Below are positions 30,205 through 40,430 of a stretch of 64,000 nt of DNA, in pieces. Positions within the stretch are counted from its first letter, which is position 1. Each line of letters opens with the position of its first letter. Position numbers and translations under genes: made by a program. Location of the stretch: contig OZ345355.1 in NCBI GenBank assembly GCA_977006965.1, positions 3,224,001 to 3,288,000 of the forward strand. Direction: 5' to 3'. The notes beneath the pieces are model-generated. The model was not told the DNA's origin. It worked only from the letters and a program-made list of their open reading frames with translations, and made no database searches. The stretch is from Phymatolithon calcareum. Taxonomy: Eukaryota; Rhodophyta; Florideophyceae; Hapalidiales.

Positions 30205-32784
30205 TTTTTTTTTTTTTTTTCCTTTCAAGTTTATTTAAAAGCCCCACAGACTTCCGAAGATATGGGCAAGGCTTCCTCTGATGCTACCTACCTTTGTGTA
30301 GCTCACAAAACGTCCACCAGAATGGCGGACGGGAAAACTCAGGACTCAAAGTAGTCCTATTTCAGTCCTCTACGGGATTGTTGGTGCTTGGTCTCGACCA
30401 CTTTTTGTCTTGCCTTCTGCGGATTAATACAAGCCTTCTTCGGTCTCCATGCGTTCTATGAGTGTCTTGCTAAATAGTAAGAGCTCATCCAGCGCCTTTT
30501 CTGTTTCCAGTCGTTTTTCTCCTTCAAGTTCGTACCCTGCTAACGTGCGTTCAAGGGTTTCCTTATGCTCTCTGGCTCTGGTGCCGAATTCTTCAGTCAT
30601 ACTTGTTGTTGACACCTGTGGGAATCTACCGCAGGCATACTGCAGCGCGAGTTGTCTGTGCTTCACCTTGGGGAACTTGAGGATTGCCGGCAATTCTCTT
30701 GTCTTGTCGTACGGTATCTTTCTTTTCCGCTTCGATTCTAGGCGGTCTCCTTCCATTTCCAGAAATTTCGATCGAAGTGTTTGCGACGATTGGTTCGTTT
30801 GGATATGCTTTACAGCTTCACCGAACGGCTCTCTGGTCTCCATCGCGGCGATATCTTTCCTCGTGTACTGCCATTCATAGTTGTTTCTTCTTTCGGGCAC
30901 TTCTTTTGAGTACATACGTTCTTTCGCCTTGTTCCTTCTCAGCATTTTGAAGGCCAAGATTTCTCGTCGATGTGCGGCCGCCTGGATCCGGCACAGGAGA
31001 CGGAGCCTATCCGTCCTTCCTCGGGCCAGTGGCCCGAATACTTGATTGAAGAATGTTGCTTCTACTTCCTTGACAGCATTTTGTACGTCTTCTGTCCAGG
31101 GCGTTAAGTGCATTGCGTACTCCCAGCGTGGCTGTACTAGCGCCTTGTATATTTGGATACACTTCTGTATACTCAGCCCTTTCTTGAACACTCCCAGTGT
31201 ACGCAACTCGTACACGGCCGTCCTTGCTTTCTTTAGTCGTTGCATCATTAACGTATCTGTGACTCCTCCGGGGTCTATGGATACTCCAAGGTACGTGACC
31301 TCCGGAACTTGTGCTAGTACCTTGTTCGCTAGCTTGAATGTCTTGCCCAATGTTTCCTCTGATTCGAGGACTTCGCTTTTCCCTTGTTTAGTGTTCCAAG
31401 TCATATCTCGCTCTTGTGCCCATTGGGTAGCTATATCCAATAGTCCTTGCAGTGCAGCGGGTGATTTCGCAGAGAGAAGAACATCGTCTGCGAAGAGGAT
31501 AGCCGGTACTTCAGCCCAGGTTTTTGATGCCCGGCTCATTCGCTCGGCGAATTCATCCATGAAGATGTTGTAAAGGCTTGGACTGAGAGGGGACCCTTGT
31601 GGGACCCCCCTGTCCACTAGAAACCAGTTCCTGTTCGCATCACCAATTGTTGCTACCCAGGATGGTGTCAAGAACGCCTCGGCCATTGCGCAGATCTCCT
31701 TGGGCAGTACTTGTCTCATTCTGTTCACCAAGTGTACTCTCGGTACTGTGTCGTAGGCAGCCTTAAGGTCCAATACTGCTACACATCTCTGATCCTCTTT
31801 TAGTAGCTCAGTAGCTCTTAGGATGGCCAGTTCAGTGCTCTTCCCCTTTTGGAACCCAAGCTGATACCAGTGGTTTGAGTATACTGTGCGCAGCTTCATA
31901 TCAATCGCTGTCTCAATAATTTTCCTTGCGTGGCTCAGCAAGGAAATCGGTCGGTAGTTTCCGGGGTCCTCGTGTGCTCCCTTCTTGTGTATTGGGACGA
32001 GGAGCGCTTTCTGCCAGTGCAGAGGCGTGTCTCCACATCTCCCGCAGGCCTCCCACAAGGCTGTAAGCACTTCGGCATTGAGCGATATATCGACTTTTAG
32101 CATTTCAGCCTTCACCTCGTCTAAGCCTGGTGCCTTTCCGTTTGGTGCTTTACGGATAGCCGCTTCAATTTTTGTCCTCATGTCCTCTGTGCAGGAGAAT
32201 TTTCTTAGTCCGGGTTGCCACTTTTCGGTGCTATGGCATGTCGCTGAGATATGGGCTGAGAATTTAGCGCAATTCATGGGGCTTCCTGTCATCTCGTTTC
32301 TTAGCTTTCTTCTTCGAATTTTCTTTTTCATCTTGGCAAGTTGCTTCAAAGCCGCTGGTCCATCCTTCTCCTCCAGCTCGGCGATGTATTCTTGATACTG
32401 CTCTTTCTTCTTCTTGTTCACCAAGGTTCTGATTTGGTACTTACACTCGTGGTAACGACCCCAGTCTTCCGGTGCTTGGGATGATCTGGCTTTCCGGTAA
32501 AGTTTCTTTCGCTTCAGTGCCATTTTGTCGAGCTCTGTATTCCAAAATGACTTATAGCGTGCCGGTGTGCGTTTTCTAGTTCTCCACGGATCACACCAGG
32601 TTTTAACAAGTCGCTTGTACCCCTGGTGTAGATCTCTTACATTGCTGCACTTTTTGAGGTCTTCGATGACTCCGGGAATGCCTTCTTGGTACTTACGAAG
32701 CGCGATTTCTTTCTTGGATTCTTTTCTTGACTTTCCTCCGAGGTCCACAATCTCTCTGTAGATAAGGCGCGTACATACAGGCCT
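30205..32784 (-). mobile_element. 5'-truncated LINE (non-LTR retrotransposon) with poly(A)
   Basis: A poly(T) run (about 30206-30221) marks the 3' poly(A) of a minus-sense element. The same target sequence, CTCAAAAGCAAAGT, lies next to the tail (30192-30205) and at the 5' end (32785-32798), a perfect 14-bp duplication. The body is about 2.6 kb and codes for reverse transcriptase without the endonuclease, so it is 5' truncated. The low decay suggests recent insertion. Confidence 0.93.
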
Positions 32785-32829
32785 CTCAAAAGCAAAGTGT
32801 GCTTTTGAGAGCTCTGTACTCAAAACCAT
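30424..32829 (-). CDS. LINE reverse transcriptase (ORF2, lacking endonuclease)
   Basis: An 801-codon frame with all non-LTR RT landmarks in order: PNGKAPGLDEV, VPIHKKGAHEDPGNYRPISL (RT motif 2), LGFQKGKST, VAVLDLKAAYDTV (motif A aspartate), RGVPQGSPLSP, ILFADDVLL (catalytic FADD) and TYLGVSI. The C terminus has the KHRQLALQYACGRFP block shared with the other LINEs here. No AP- or RLE-endonuclease is present. About ten N-terminal residues (MVLSTELSKA) come from flanking sequence upstream of the 5' target duplication and the next few from the duplication itself, so the start codon is not the element's own. The frame has no stop or shift. Confidence 0.93.
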   Translation of the reverse strand: MVLSTELSKAHFAFERPVCTRLIYREIVDLGGKSRKESKKEIALRKYQEGIPGVIEDLKKCSNVRDLHQGYKRLVKTWCDPWRTRKRTPARYKSFWNTELDKMALKRKKLYRKARSSQAPEDWGRYHECKYQIRTLVNKKKKEQYQEYIAELEEKDGPAALKQLAKMKKKIRRRKLRNEMTGSPMNCAKFSAHISATCHSTEKWQPGLRKFSCTEDMRTKIEAAIRKAPNGKAPGLDEVKAEMLKVDISLNAEVLTALWEACGRCGDTPLHWQKALLVPIHKKGAHEDPGNYRPISLLSHARKIIETAIDMKLRTVYSNHWYQLGFQKGKSTELAILRATELLKEDQRCVAVLDLKAAYDTVPRVHLVNRMRQVLPKEICAMAEAFLTPSWVATIGDANRNWFLVDRGVPQGSPLSPSLYNIFMDEFAERMSRASKTWAEVPAILFADDVLLSAKSPAALQGLLDIATQWAQERDMTWNTKQGKSEVLESEETLGKTFKLANKVLAQVPEVTYLGVSIDPGGVTDTLMMQRLKKARTAVYELRTLGVFKKGLSIQKCIQIYKALVQPRWEYAMHLTPWTEDVQNAVKEVEATFFNQVFGPLARGRTDRLRLLCRIQAAAHRREILAFKMLRRNKAKERMYSKEVPERRNNYEWQYTRKDIAAMETREPFGEAVKHIQTNQSSQTLRSKFLEMEGDRLESKRKRKIPYDKTRELPAILKFPKVKHRQLALQYACGRFPQVSTTSMTEEFGTRAREHKETLERTLAGYELEGEKRLETEKALDELLLFSKTLIERMETEEGLY

Positions 32830-33613
32830 TTTCTAGTCTCGCAATTCACCAGATGATCAGCACGAAGGATTGAGTGACCTTTAGATTGAAGTGGTCTAAC
32901 TGTTCTGAGCCTCACATTGCACGCAAAGGAATGCTTAGTTTTAAAAATGAGGTTGTGAGGATCCCGTGTTAGGATCTTCAAATTGAAGCTTGAATACGTG
33001 ACGTACCTTGCTTAGAAGCTCAAAGGATAGGAGCTATACCGCCTGTCCTTTCTTCCAAATAAGAGTAACTATTTTCTAACTAACGGGTGGGACGAACCGT
33101 TGTTTCCTTCTTCAAAAAGTCGGAAAGTTTCAGGACAATGGGGCTTTCTGCCAGGTTCAACTCAATTTGCATACTACCATTGTACTCCAACGCTTCTTTC
33201 AGAGTATGTTCGAAATCACTATTCGCCAGATTATGTTGTCTTATTCACATTCTCTTTCCAATTCTGTCTTGCTGACATTTCCTTGTCCTCGAAAGTTACT
33301 TGGGCCTTGGCGGACTCGAATGGGAATTTCATGCTTGCTTCAAGAAGTATGGTTTTTTTATTTAAAAGTTACGAACGCATCTGAAGAAGCTCCGCTGGCT
33401 TAAACGACAGTCGTCAATAGCAAAACAATATTAATCAACGTCCACGATCTGATGGCGCATGTACAACGTCAAAATCGCAAGACCCTGGAAGTTAACCAAA
33501 AACCTGCGTCAGGCCATTATCTTCAGGAGCGACTCAATGTAAATTACGTACCAGCTGAAGATTTCTTTGGGGCATATTCGTAAGACACTACGGGGAAGGC
33601 AAAATAACACATC
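32799..33613. other. Intergenic; small retro-tail near 33350-33400
   Basis: TTTTTTTATTTAAAAGTTAC..ACGCATCTG matches the tail of the (TTC)n LINE family. No gene is seen. Confidence 0.45.
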
Positions 33614-33790
33614 GTCAACCGGCTGAGGGGGTAGACATCGGCTTCCTCTTGCAACTGATTGCTTCTAAGTCATCCCTAGGGATGACATAGAATAATGATT
33701 GTTCTATGTCATCCCTAGGGATGACATAGCAGCTTTTATAGGACACTCGTACGAAATCCTTATTTTCCACTTGTTTCTCAGCCGGTTGAC
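33614..33790. mobile_element. Small inverted-repeat element with internal palindromes
   Basis: Perfect 14-bp terminal inverted repeats, GTCAACCGGCTGAG at 33614-33627 and CTCAGCCGGTTGAC at 33777-33790. Inside are two copies of the palindrome GTCATCCCTAGGGATGAC (33669-33686 and 33708-33725). The second extends to a 26-bp perfect palindrome (33704-33729). The element can fold on itself. No target duplication was found. Confidence 0.55.
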
Positions 33791-34931
33791 AAGCGTGTTG
33801 CGCAACGTACTCTCGGGATGACAATCGCCTTCAGGCCATGATATTCGGACCTCGGCTGCGCCTCGGTTGAATATCATGCCCTCGGGCTAATGTCAACCCT
33901 CGCAGCCGGTGCAGAACCCCCACATGTCAAGGTTCTGAGAGACAATTTGTTCAAATCGTTGAAGCAGGGACGAAGGAGAACATCATCCACGCGATATCGC
34001 ACGATGTGCACGTGCTCAATACTGATTGACCACAGCACCGTTTGGAAGCGTGACACCAAGTGTCCTCGATTGTGCTCAATTGTACGATCTGCAGCTCAAA
34101 GTTGAGGGCCGGTCCGGCGGCAAATAGGTCTGCAGCTGAATCGAGAATTCCCGTTGATGCTGACATAACACCTGCATCTCTGGGCCTTGCCCTTATCTTC
34201 CGAAGTCTGTAGGGCTTTTTTTAAAAAACTTGAATTTTAATTCAGATGCAGGTTTTTTATTTTTTTCTCTAGTACCCTTCAATTTACAAACAGAAGTGTA
34301 AGAGCGTGGCTTATTGCATGGAGGAACTCATGGAGTGACTGTCGAAATGTGAAGAATGCAGGAAGTATCATGGCTCAAGCTGGATGAGGATTGCACGTCT
34401 TAGTGAGTGCTCATCTCTTTGGTTCATTTAGTAGAGGAGGCTCAGAGTATAAAACGATGAAACTATGAATGCAGTTCCTGCGATGCGCAGGGTCAAGCAA
34501 AGCAAAATTCTAGGATTCGATTTCTTCCACGGGATCACCTCGCTGGGAGGATATCATCGGCTCTGCTCTCATACGTCCTGTGAAACGCTGGATTTTGTCC
34601 TTTACCGTTTCCCGCAGTCACCGGTGCGCAAAATCCTGTCCCACGCCAAACTGTTTTGCAGTGCGAACTGCTCGAGCTTTCACAAATCCAAGAGCTTCGT
34701 GGGCAGACGCCTCAACAATGCACGTTCCTCCACTTTGTTTGGAGGATACGCTCGTGGTCCACGGAATCTGTGTGTGACCATCAATTTATCTGCTTGCTTG
34801 TGGGGTACTTTTTTTCATCTCCCCGCTTCGTCGCATGATTTAAGGACTCCAAATATATGCATTTTTTCTTTCTTTTCATGCGCCTTCTTGATTCGATAGC
34901 CTATATGGCGTTTTCATGAATCTGTCTGCAT
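33791..34931. other. Intergenic, nothing convincing
   Basis: A 144-codon frame at 34465-34899 has no motif. A short inverted repeat, CATGATATTC / GAATATCATG, lies at about 33837-33880. Confidence 0.4.
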
Positions 34932-34946
34932 ACCTGCCCATTGTAA

Positions 34947-35158
34947 CAAGGAGAAGAAGTGTAAGTTTTTTATTTAAAAGTTACCAACGCATCTGCAGAC
35001 GCTTGGGGCAACTTTGCGAAGGCCATTGGGCCACAAACAGGGTCTATCGTTCTTATATGTTAGCGTCGTCGATTTCGACACGATCTGGCGGAAATACCAA
35101 AACCTACCTCTGGCTTAGAGCCTCGAGGGGGAAAAATATTCCACTGTCTTGAGTCGCG
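34947..35158 (-). mobile_element. SINE-like/LINE-tail retrocopy with TSD
   Basis: Plus-strand left end GAGAAGAAGTGTAAGTTTTTTATTTAAAAGTTAC is the reversed tail of the (TTC)n family. The body resembles 24935-25150. Perfect 15-bp duplications GCCCATTGTAACAAG (34932-34946 and 35159-35173) bound it. Confidence 0.87.
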
Positions 35159-35173
35159 GCCCATTGTAACAAG

Positions 35174-35335
35174 AAGACATATGAATTTTTATTTAAAAGC
35201 TACCAAGACATCTGAAAACGCAATGGGGAGCTATCCAATTGCCATACGACCATGGCTGGTGTAACTATTGGTTTTGAATAGCAAGTTCGACCCAGTCGGG
35301 TGTACCAAAACGTACCTTTGGTTAGTATTCTATAA
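35174..35335 (-). repeat. Second SINE-like/LINE-tail copy, abutting the first
   Basis: It starts with AAGACATATGAATTTTTATTTAAAAGCTACC directly after the right duplication of the preceding copy. The first copy appears to have inserted in the tail of this older one. Confidence 0.55.
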
Positions 35336-35750
35336 TTTAGAGTTTAGCCTGGGTTCAATTGGGCTGCTTCGGCCGACGAGCAGGGGTCGTGCGCAATCCA
35401 TTGCTATTGCAATTAATTGCAATTCGTAGCAATTCGACCCAAATTGGGTTCTGATGAAGAATTGCAATTCGAATTGCGGGATGTAGGTTGTACGAAAGTG
35501 TATAGTTCAGCAAGAGCAGAGTTGTCGGAAATAACGATCACTTCAAATGTATCATGCGCAGTACGTGGTAATTGGTTGTCGGTAGCATCTAATTTTATTA
35601 TATAACTCGGGCCAGTATAAGCGTTCACCGGGGGAGCACTGCACCATTTTGGCTCAAATCAACTAAATAACTATCGGGACAAAATGTTGCCGTGCTCCCC
35701 TAGTGTTAGGTACGTAAAATTCTACGTACTGTATACAGTTACAACGTTCC

Positions 35751-35841
35751 TGAATTCAACCATCCATGTGATCGTTCTGTTGTACAGTAGTGGTCTGCGT
35801 AGACCACTACAACAGAATGATCACATGGATGGTTGAATTCA
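35751..35841. repeat. Long near-perfect palindrome inside the hAT element
   Basis: Arms of about 40-45 bp (TGAATTCAACCATCCATGTG … and its complement ending CATGGATGGTTGAATTCA) meet near 35797. The only sizeable difference is a short insertion of about five bases (ACAGT-like) in the left arm. A smaller inverted repeat, TACGTA…TACGTA, precedes it at about 35711-35728. Confidence 0.85.
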
Positions 35842-35995
35842 TTCATCCGTTCAAGTATAACGGTATGGGTGTCTAGAGTGCCGTTTCTGAAAAGACCGAT
35901 AGAAGAGTCAATATAAAAAGTGAAGTCGTACATTTATCCAAAGCACACTACAAGACCCACTCGACAACACCTAAACAAATTTCGTTCTTCCAATC

Positions 35996-36586
35996 ATGGT
36001 ACTACCTATTGCGAAACCGAAGCCGAAACAAGTTGTACAGCAGCTAATGCAACTCCTTCGAGAACAGCCTTGAGATATTCATGCACGTCAATCAGGTCGA
36101 ACAAGACGAAATGTGATGTTTTGCGTCTACCTCTGTCCCAAGGGCGATCAATGCACTGAAGGAAGCGAATTTTGTTTCGAGAAGGGTACTGGTTTTTCGA
36201 ATCCGTACAATCACCTGAAGCGTTGCATCGGTGGTGGCCGTGAGGATCATCTTCTGGAAGTGCACCATGCTACGAGAGATCGTAATCTGCGCTCCGGAAC
36301 TTCATTCAGTTTCAAGACGTCTATTGTTATGAAGCTCACCGAACGTGAGAAGGTGATGGATAGCTATCTGCGATTCATCATGTTCAAGTCATTGCCGATC
36401 AGTTTCGTCACCGATGGAGAAGTTCGTGCATTCTCGAAGCACGACCAAGTCTTTTGCACGAATACGTTTAAGAAGGTACTGTTTGCGCTAGTGGAACTCG
36501 TTGAACGGCGTATCTCTGGAGAACTGAAAGAAACTAGGGGTGAGCTTATGCCTAGGAGAAGAGGCATGAATAAACAATTAACTTGA
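35996..36586 (+). pseudogene. hAT transposase N-terminal part, one in-frame stop
   Basis: From the ATG at 35996 the frame reads MVLPIAKPKPKQVVQQL and is stopped by TGA at 36071-36073. It then continues open from about 36074 to 36586. It contains Cys-rich sequence ending SNPYNHLKRC, which resembles a BED zinc finger, then GGGREDHLLE. After that comes LTEREKVMDSYLRFIMFKSLPISFV, homologous to the transposase at 61362-62147 (…DKEKAMYGYIRLVAYMSLPVSHV). Similarity stops after ISGELKETRGELM, where the internal deletion joins the 3' region. The product would have the DNA-binding end but no catalytic domain. Confidence 0.75.
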
Positions 36587-36712
36587 CTATTGCGGGAAGT
36601 ATTCAAATTGCAATCCGAATTGCTGACTAACCGTAGTGAGCAATTGAATTGTTTAATTGCGCGACAAACAGCAATGCCGAGCAATGGAATTGGCACTACC
36701 CCTGCCGACGAG

Positions 36713-37281
36713 ACATCAAGCAACCGTCCAATTGATTCCCAACTAGCAAATGAACTATCCTTGCAGAGCCGCGCGTTCAGCACCAGTGCTTTGACGGTCC
36801 ATGGGTTTACGAGCTACATATCCTGGGATCTTACAATTATTAAGAAATATTTTAAGCCGATAATCATTCAGCAATGAAACGAAGACATGCCTATAGACAG
36901 GCAGCCGCAATGTGCTGCCCCGCGTAGCGCACGGTGCGGCACTGTAGCCGATTGTATACTGCTGTTCATCAGTCAAGACACATTGACAGTACATCGCAGA
37001 ATGTTTGCTGACTTTTCAACGTGACAGCAAGATACTCCAATATTTGAACAATGAGTACTTGCTCTAGGGTAAGTTCTGGTGTTAATTAACGCACTCTGCA
37101 CTAAAAGAAAGGCAATACTTCACTGATGAGTCTTGCTGAGCTAACACTACACAGAAATTGTCAAAGAGAATTAACAGAAGAGCTCCCGTGCTGAGATCAG
37201 AGGGACATAGAGAGCATACCGACACCACAGACAAGCCGAATATCTCCTGCAGGCAATATTTCATCAACCAATAGCTCGGCG
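36713..37281. other. Intergenic, nothing recognised
   Basis: No coding or repeat signal. Confidence 0.45.
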
Positions 37282-37294
37282 TTAGTCAATTGTT

Positions 37295-38061
37295 CTTCTT
37301 CTTCTTTAATGCAGGTTTCGGAGTTGTCGAACAACTCCCCATCCTTACGGTTAAAGTAGACTTTAACAGATACGAGTGGTATTTGACGTCATAACAGCTC
37401 TAAGCCGCACAAAGTGCAGAGCTTCGGGGAGCTTAACATCTAAATCTCTACGCAGCCAATCTTCAGCCGCCGTCCTTCAAAGGGATGACCCGGGTTGGAA
37501 ACCATTTAGGATGCTCACGGTAGCTGGTCATCTCGTTACCTTCTTTCAACTCCTTCTGTCCTCTCTCCCAGCTTCCTTGAGCATTGCGGCACACCACGCA
37601 GGGCGGAATCCGTGTACTACCAAACTACCAGAAGGTGATAGTCTTCTCCCATGGGGAGGCCGGAGCACAGCTCTTGCCATTTCAAAAAAAACCTGTCTTG
37701 GAGCGGGGAAAAATTCCTGGCTCTGCTCTTGTCTCCTTCCTGTGACGCACAGGTGCACGCGTGGCCGGACCGGTTATGATAGCCGGCCTGTATCAAATCC
37801 GCTTAAATTCGCAAGATTTCTTCGAAATCCGACGACGGCAGGGTTGAGTCTGGCATTTCGAGCGTGGCGAGTTCTCGATTCGCCGAGTCCCAGGCGGGCG
37901 CGTTCGCGATCACGCCAGCCATTTCTGGCGGGATTACCGCCGAAAAAAGTGCTTTGTGCAGCTCGATCGCTGCGGCCACTTGCGCCGGCGCGGGCAGGGG
38001 CGCCCGCGCCGGAAACTTGTCTTGTGTCTTTTGTGGTCCGTTCGGTCCGGTCAGCCTCTCC
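37295..38061 (-). mobile_element. LINE, 5'-truncated, (AAG)n tail, GC-rich coding end
   Basis: Perfect 13-bp duplications TTAGTCAATTGTT (37282-37294 and 38062-38074) bound it. The plus-strand left end TTCTTCTTCTTTAATGCAGG is the reversed tail. Related copies are at 12743-12952 and 58048-58400. On the minus strand the distal part (about 37803-38061) has a GC-rich open frame (…RLTGPNGPQKTQDKFPAR…) and nearer the tail VVHGFRPAWCAAMLKEAGRE. Both are presumed to be LINE protein. The sharp rise in GC at 37.8-38.06 kb is therefore explained by the LINE. Confidence 0.88.
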
Positions 38062-38074
38062 TTAGTCAATTGTT

Positions 38075-38521
38075 GCAGCGTACGCCATGGGCACAACGAG
38101 GCGAACTAATACTTTATTAACCGGAGAGAGAAATGTGCCCGCATAGCATTAGGGATACATTGCAGCATCTGCCCCTGCACTGCTCTGGGGAAATTCCTGA
38201 AATTGAATGCTTCTGTCTCCAATTTCTACAAAGATCAATCCGCAGAGAGCACATAAGCATGCAGTACTAAAATTTTAAATGATGCGGACTTGTTCAAGTG
38301 GCAATTACTAGTGCCAATCTAAGATTGACGTTTTCTGCAATAAGAGGGTGAAAGCAAGGCTAGACGAACGCGTCGTAGAGCAGCAAAGTGACGAACAGTT
38401 TTTGAGTCTCGCAGCGTAACTATACAGCGTGAATGGCTTTATAAGCGCGTTTATTCAGCGAGCGATAGAGTTTTGAGAGCTTGCGAAGGCGTATCTCAGT
38501 CCCTTAAGCAACAATGAGCAA
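38075..38521. other. Intergenic, nothing recognised
   Basis: No coding or repeat signal. Confidence 0.45.
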
Positions 38522-38893
38522 CTAAAGGATTGTATGCGATTGACGTGAGGATACGTGAGCGGTCAGTGTCACATATCTGTCAATCATGATACTATCTTCC
38601 GGCGAGAAGCACAGAGCGTGATTATCTTCTTTGCAAAACTTGCAAATCGGTATGTGTGGACAGATTTTGACCATGTGACATCGTGATCCGTTTCCAAAGT
38701 TAATTGCAAACTCACGGTTCTGAAGAACTTCATGCTTTTCGGGTAACGGTGTTGTCAACGGGAGAAGACGGTCCATCGCAGCGTCGTGGACAGGCTCTGG
38801 CGTGAGTAGGGGCTCGACCGCAGGCGATGGAAGTGCGGTTCCAAGGCGTGCACTGAGAAAACACGAAGCACACACGAGGAGGATGGCGGTCAT
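38522..38893 (-). CDS. Small secreted Cys-rich protein 1
   Basis: A 123-residue protein with a clear signal peptide (MTAILLVCASCFLSARLGTA). A Pro/Glu/Leu-rich mature N terminus follows (EPLLTPEPVHDA), then a Cys-rich C-terminal part with seven cysteines, including CHMVKICPHIPICKFCKED. The frame is open to an ATG at 39139. The internal ATG at 38893 was chosen because it gives a signal peptide and has a TATA box about 70 bp before it. No family was recognised. A second protein of similar layout is at 45103-45525. A cell-wall or defence role is possible but is inference. Confidence 0.7.
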   Translation of the reverse strand: MTAILLVCASCFLSARLGTALPSPAVEPLLTPEPVHDAAMDRLLPLTTPLPEKHEVLQNREFAINFGNGSRCHMVKICPHIPICKFCKEDNHALCFSPEDSIMIDRYVTLTAHVSSRQSHTIL

Positions 38894-38955
38894 TTTCGCA
38901 GTAGACGCGGAACGATGCGGGTTCCTCTCCCCTGGAGAGAACAAGCATTCATAAT

Positions 38956-38964
38956 CGGTTTTAT
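38956..38964 (-). promoter_or_regulatory. TATA box of secreted protein 1
   Basis: TATAAAACC on the minus strand, about 65-70 bp before the chosen ATG. Confidence 0.5.
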
Positions 38965-39994
38965 AACGGCATCCCGCTTCGAGACGGGTTTTTAGGGTAA
39001 GGAGGCCTGGCTGATACCTGCTCATAATGTAATTTGTCCGTTTCATCAATTTCGCACTCGCTTCGCAGGTTATCCTAGTACGACAGCAATATAACTTAGG
39101 GAATTTGTGAACAGCATGTCGAGTAAAGTACAATTTCATACAACGCTGTGAGATTCACTGTTCTGCTCCTCTGATAAACCGTCCGGTGCATTTTTACTGA
39201 TTATCGGCAGTATTTTTATCGATGATATTCTCCTAAACGATGAGCTATTCAAATTCGAATTAGATACAGATCATGACAGAGAATAGCGTAGATCCAACTC
39301 TCATTAAAACACATTCGACCAGTTTGCACTAAGCCATGTATTTAAGAACGACAAAAGGCTTACAATGCAAACGATTATCATACAACTGTTTTGCGCTCCC
39401 ACTTGGAAAATACTCTGGCGCGATGTGCTGTAATAAGCCTAGCCATGACAAGGAGAGGATACCACAAAAAAAATTCCATCACGTTCTTGGCAGCTTTTAT
39501 CAGGCCATTGTATGAGTACTCTGTATAATCCGAGTTTCGAAAGCAGCAGTGAGAATCCATCGCACAGCAATTGTTCGGCACATGGGAAGCTCTGCACTGG
39601 AGAAGAGTAATGAAATAATGTCAAATAGATCCACGTACGTTTCGTCGACAACATCTCTTCTTGCAATTAAGAGAATGATTGGGAAAATGGTGAAAGAGTA
39701 AGAAGACTCTGGAGTCCAGAGTCTTCTGGACAAAGCTGGAAGTTGAAACGCCTGACTGTATCCAAGGATCAAGCACGGTACCTAATATTGACGATATAAC
39801 GGCCCTCATAAGAGTCTAAAAGCAGCAGGAAAAACGCTGCCCCATAAAAATAAAGTTTGCCAAGAATGGGCCACCGCGCGAAGTAGTGTTGCTGAACGAA
39901 AGCAGGCATGGAATTTTTTCGCAATATGGTTTGTATGGCACTTCCCCAGAAACCCACCACAAAGAATGGAGAGTCAAAGATCATGCGCAGGTGG
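38965..39994. other. Intergenic, nothing convincing
   Basis: Minus-strand frames at 39500-39772 and 39769-39984 include hydrophobic stretches (YGAAFFLLLLDSY) but no recognisable domain. A perfect short palindrome, AAGACTCTGGAGTCCAGAGTCTT, lies at about 39702-39724. Confidence 0.4.
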
Positions 39995-40430
39995 AATACT
40001 CAACAGTATCTTGAGGAAGACCGCTTGGATCCCTGCAGAAGAGAACGATCTCGCTCGAGACATTGACGGGATAATCTGCAACTCTGATTAAGCCAAGCAA
40101 AAATTTCTGATAATAGTGGACTGCATGCATGCAACGGTGCTGACTTTCCTCAAGTTGGGAAGCATGGTACATAAGACAGTTGTACCTACGATGGAACTGG
40201 CTTGGACACATTCTTTGAATGGGCGAGCAGCGCCTGTCCGCCAGGTGCTCCTACAATGCGTCAGACCAACGCCAGAATCAATCATTGGTGACGTACCTGG
40301 ACTAGACGTGAAAGCCACAGTCCAACTCGCTAGCGATAGGATATTGGAAGAAACTTACGGCCTCGAATCGCTGCTAGTCCCACTATGGGAAAAGGCAAAA
40401 TGAATGAATGAAAGGAAACCAGCTTTATTA
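39995..40430 (+). repeat. LINE 3'-end fragments (two families joined)
   Basis: 39995-40175 aligns with the CTCAATAA family (CTTTCCTCAAGTTGGGA). 40240-40430 aligns with 57763-57906 and 47290-47395 and ends in the (GAAT)n tail (GGCAAAATGAATGAATGAA). A frame at 40116-40403 (…VPLWEKAK) spans part of the coding end. Confidence 0.6.

Larger units (their letters stand above)
35381..36704 (+). mobile_element. hAT element, internally deleted, perfect 8-bp TSD
   Basis: The left end is CAGGGGTCGTGC…CCATTGCT (35381) and the right end is its near complement, AGCAATGG…CACTACCCCTG (ending 36704). The flanking 8-bp duplication CCGACGAG is perfect (35373-35380 and 36705-36712). TTGCAATT-type subterminal repeats follow both ends. 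The coding region keeps only the N-terminal part of the transposase and jumps directly to the 3' end, so the copy is non-autonomous. Confidence 0.93.

Noticed and set aside
34465-34899. 144-codon plus-strand frame with several cysteines
   Set aside because: No signal peptide or domain, and it lies in intergenic AT-rich sequence; likely chance.
37376-38065. 229-codon plus-strand frame
   Set aside because: It runs antisense through a TSD-bounded LINE copy, so it is a shadow.
39500-39984. Two minus-strand hydrophobic frames as a membrane protein
   Set aside because: Different frames, no recognised transporter motif, no evidence of an intron joining them.
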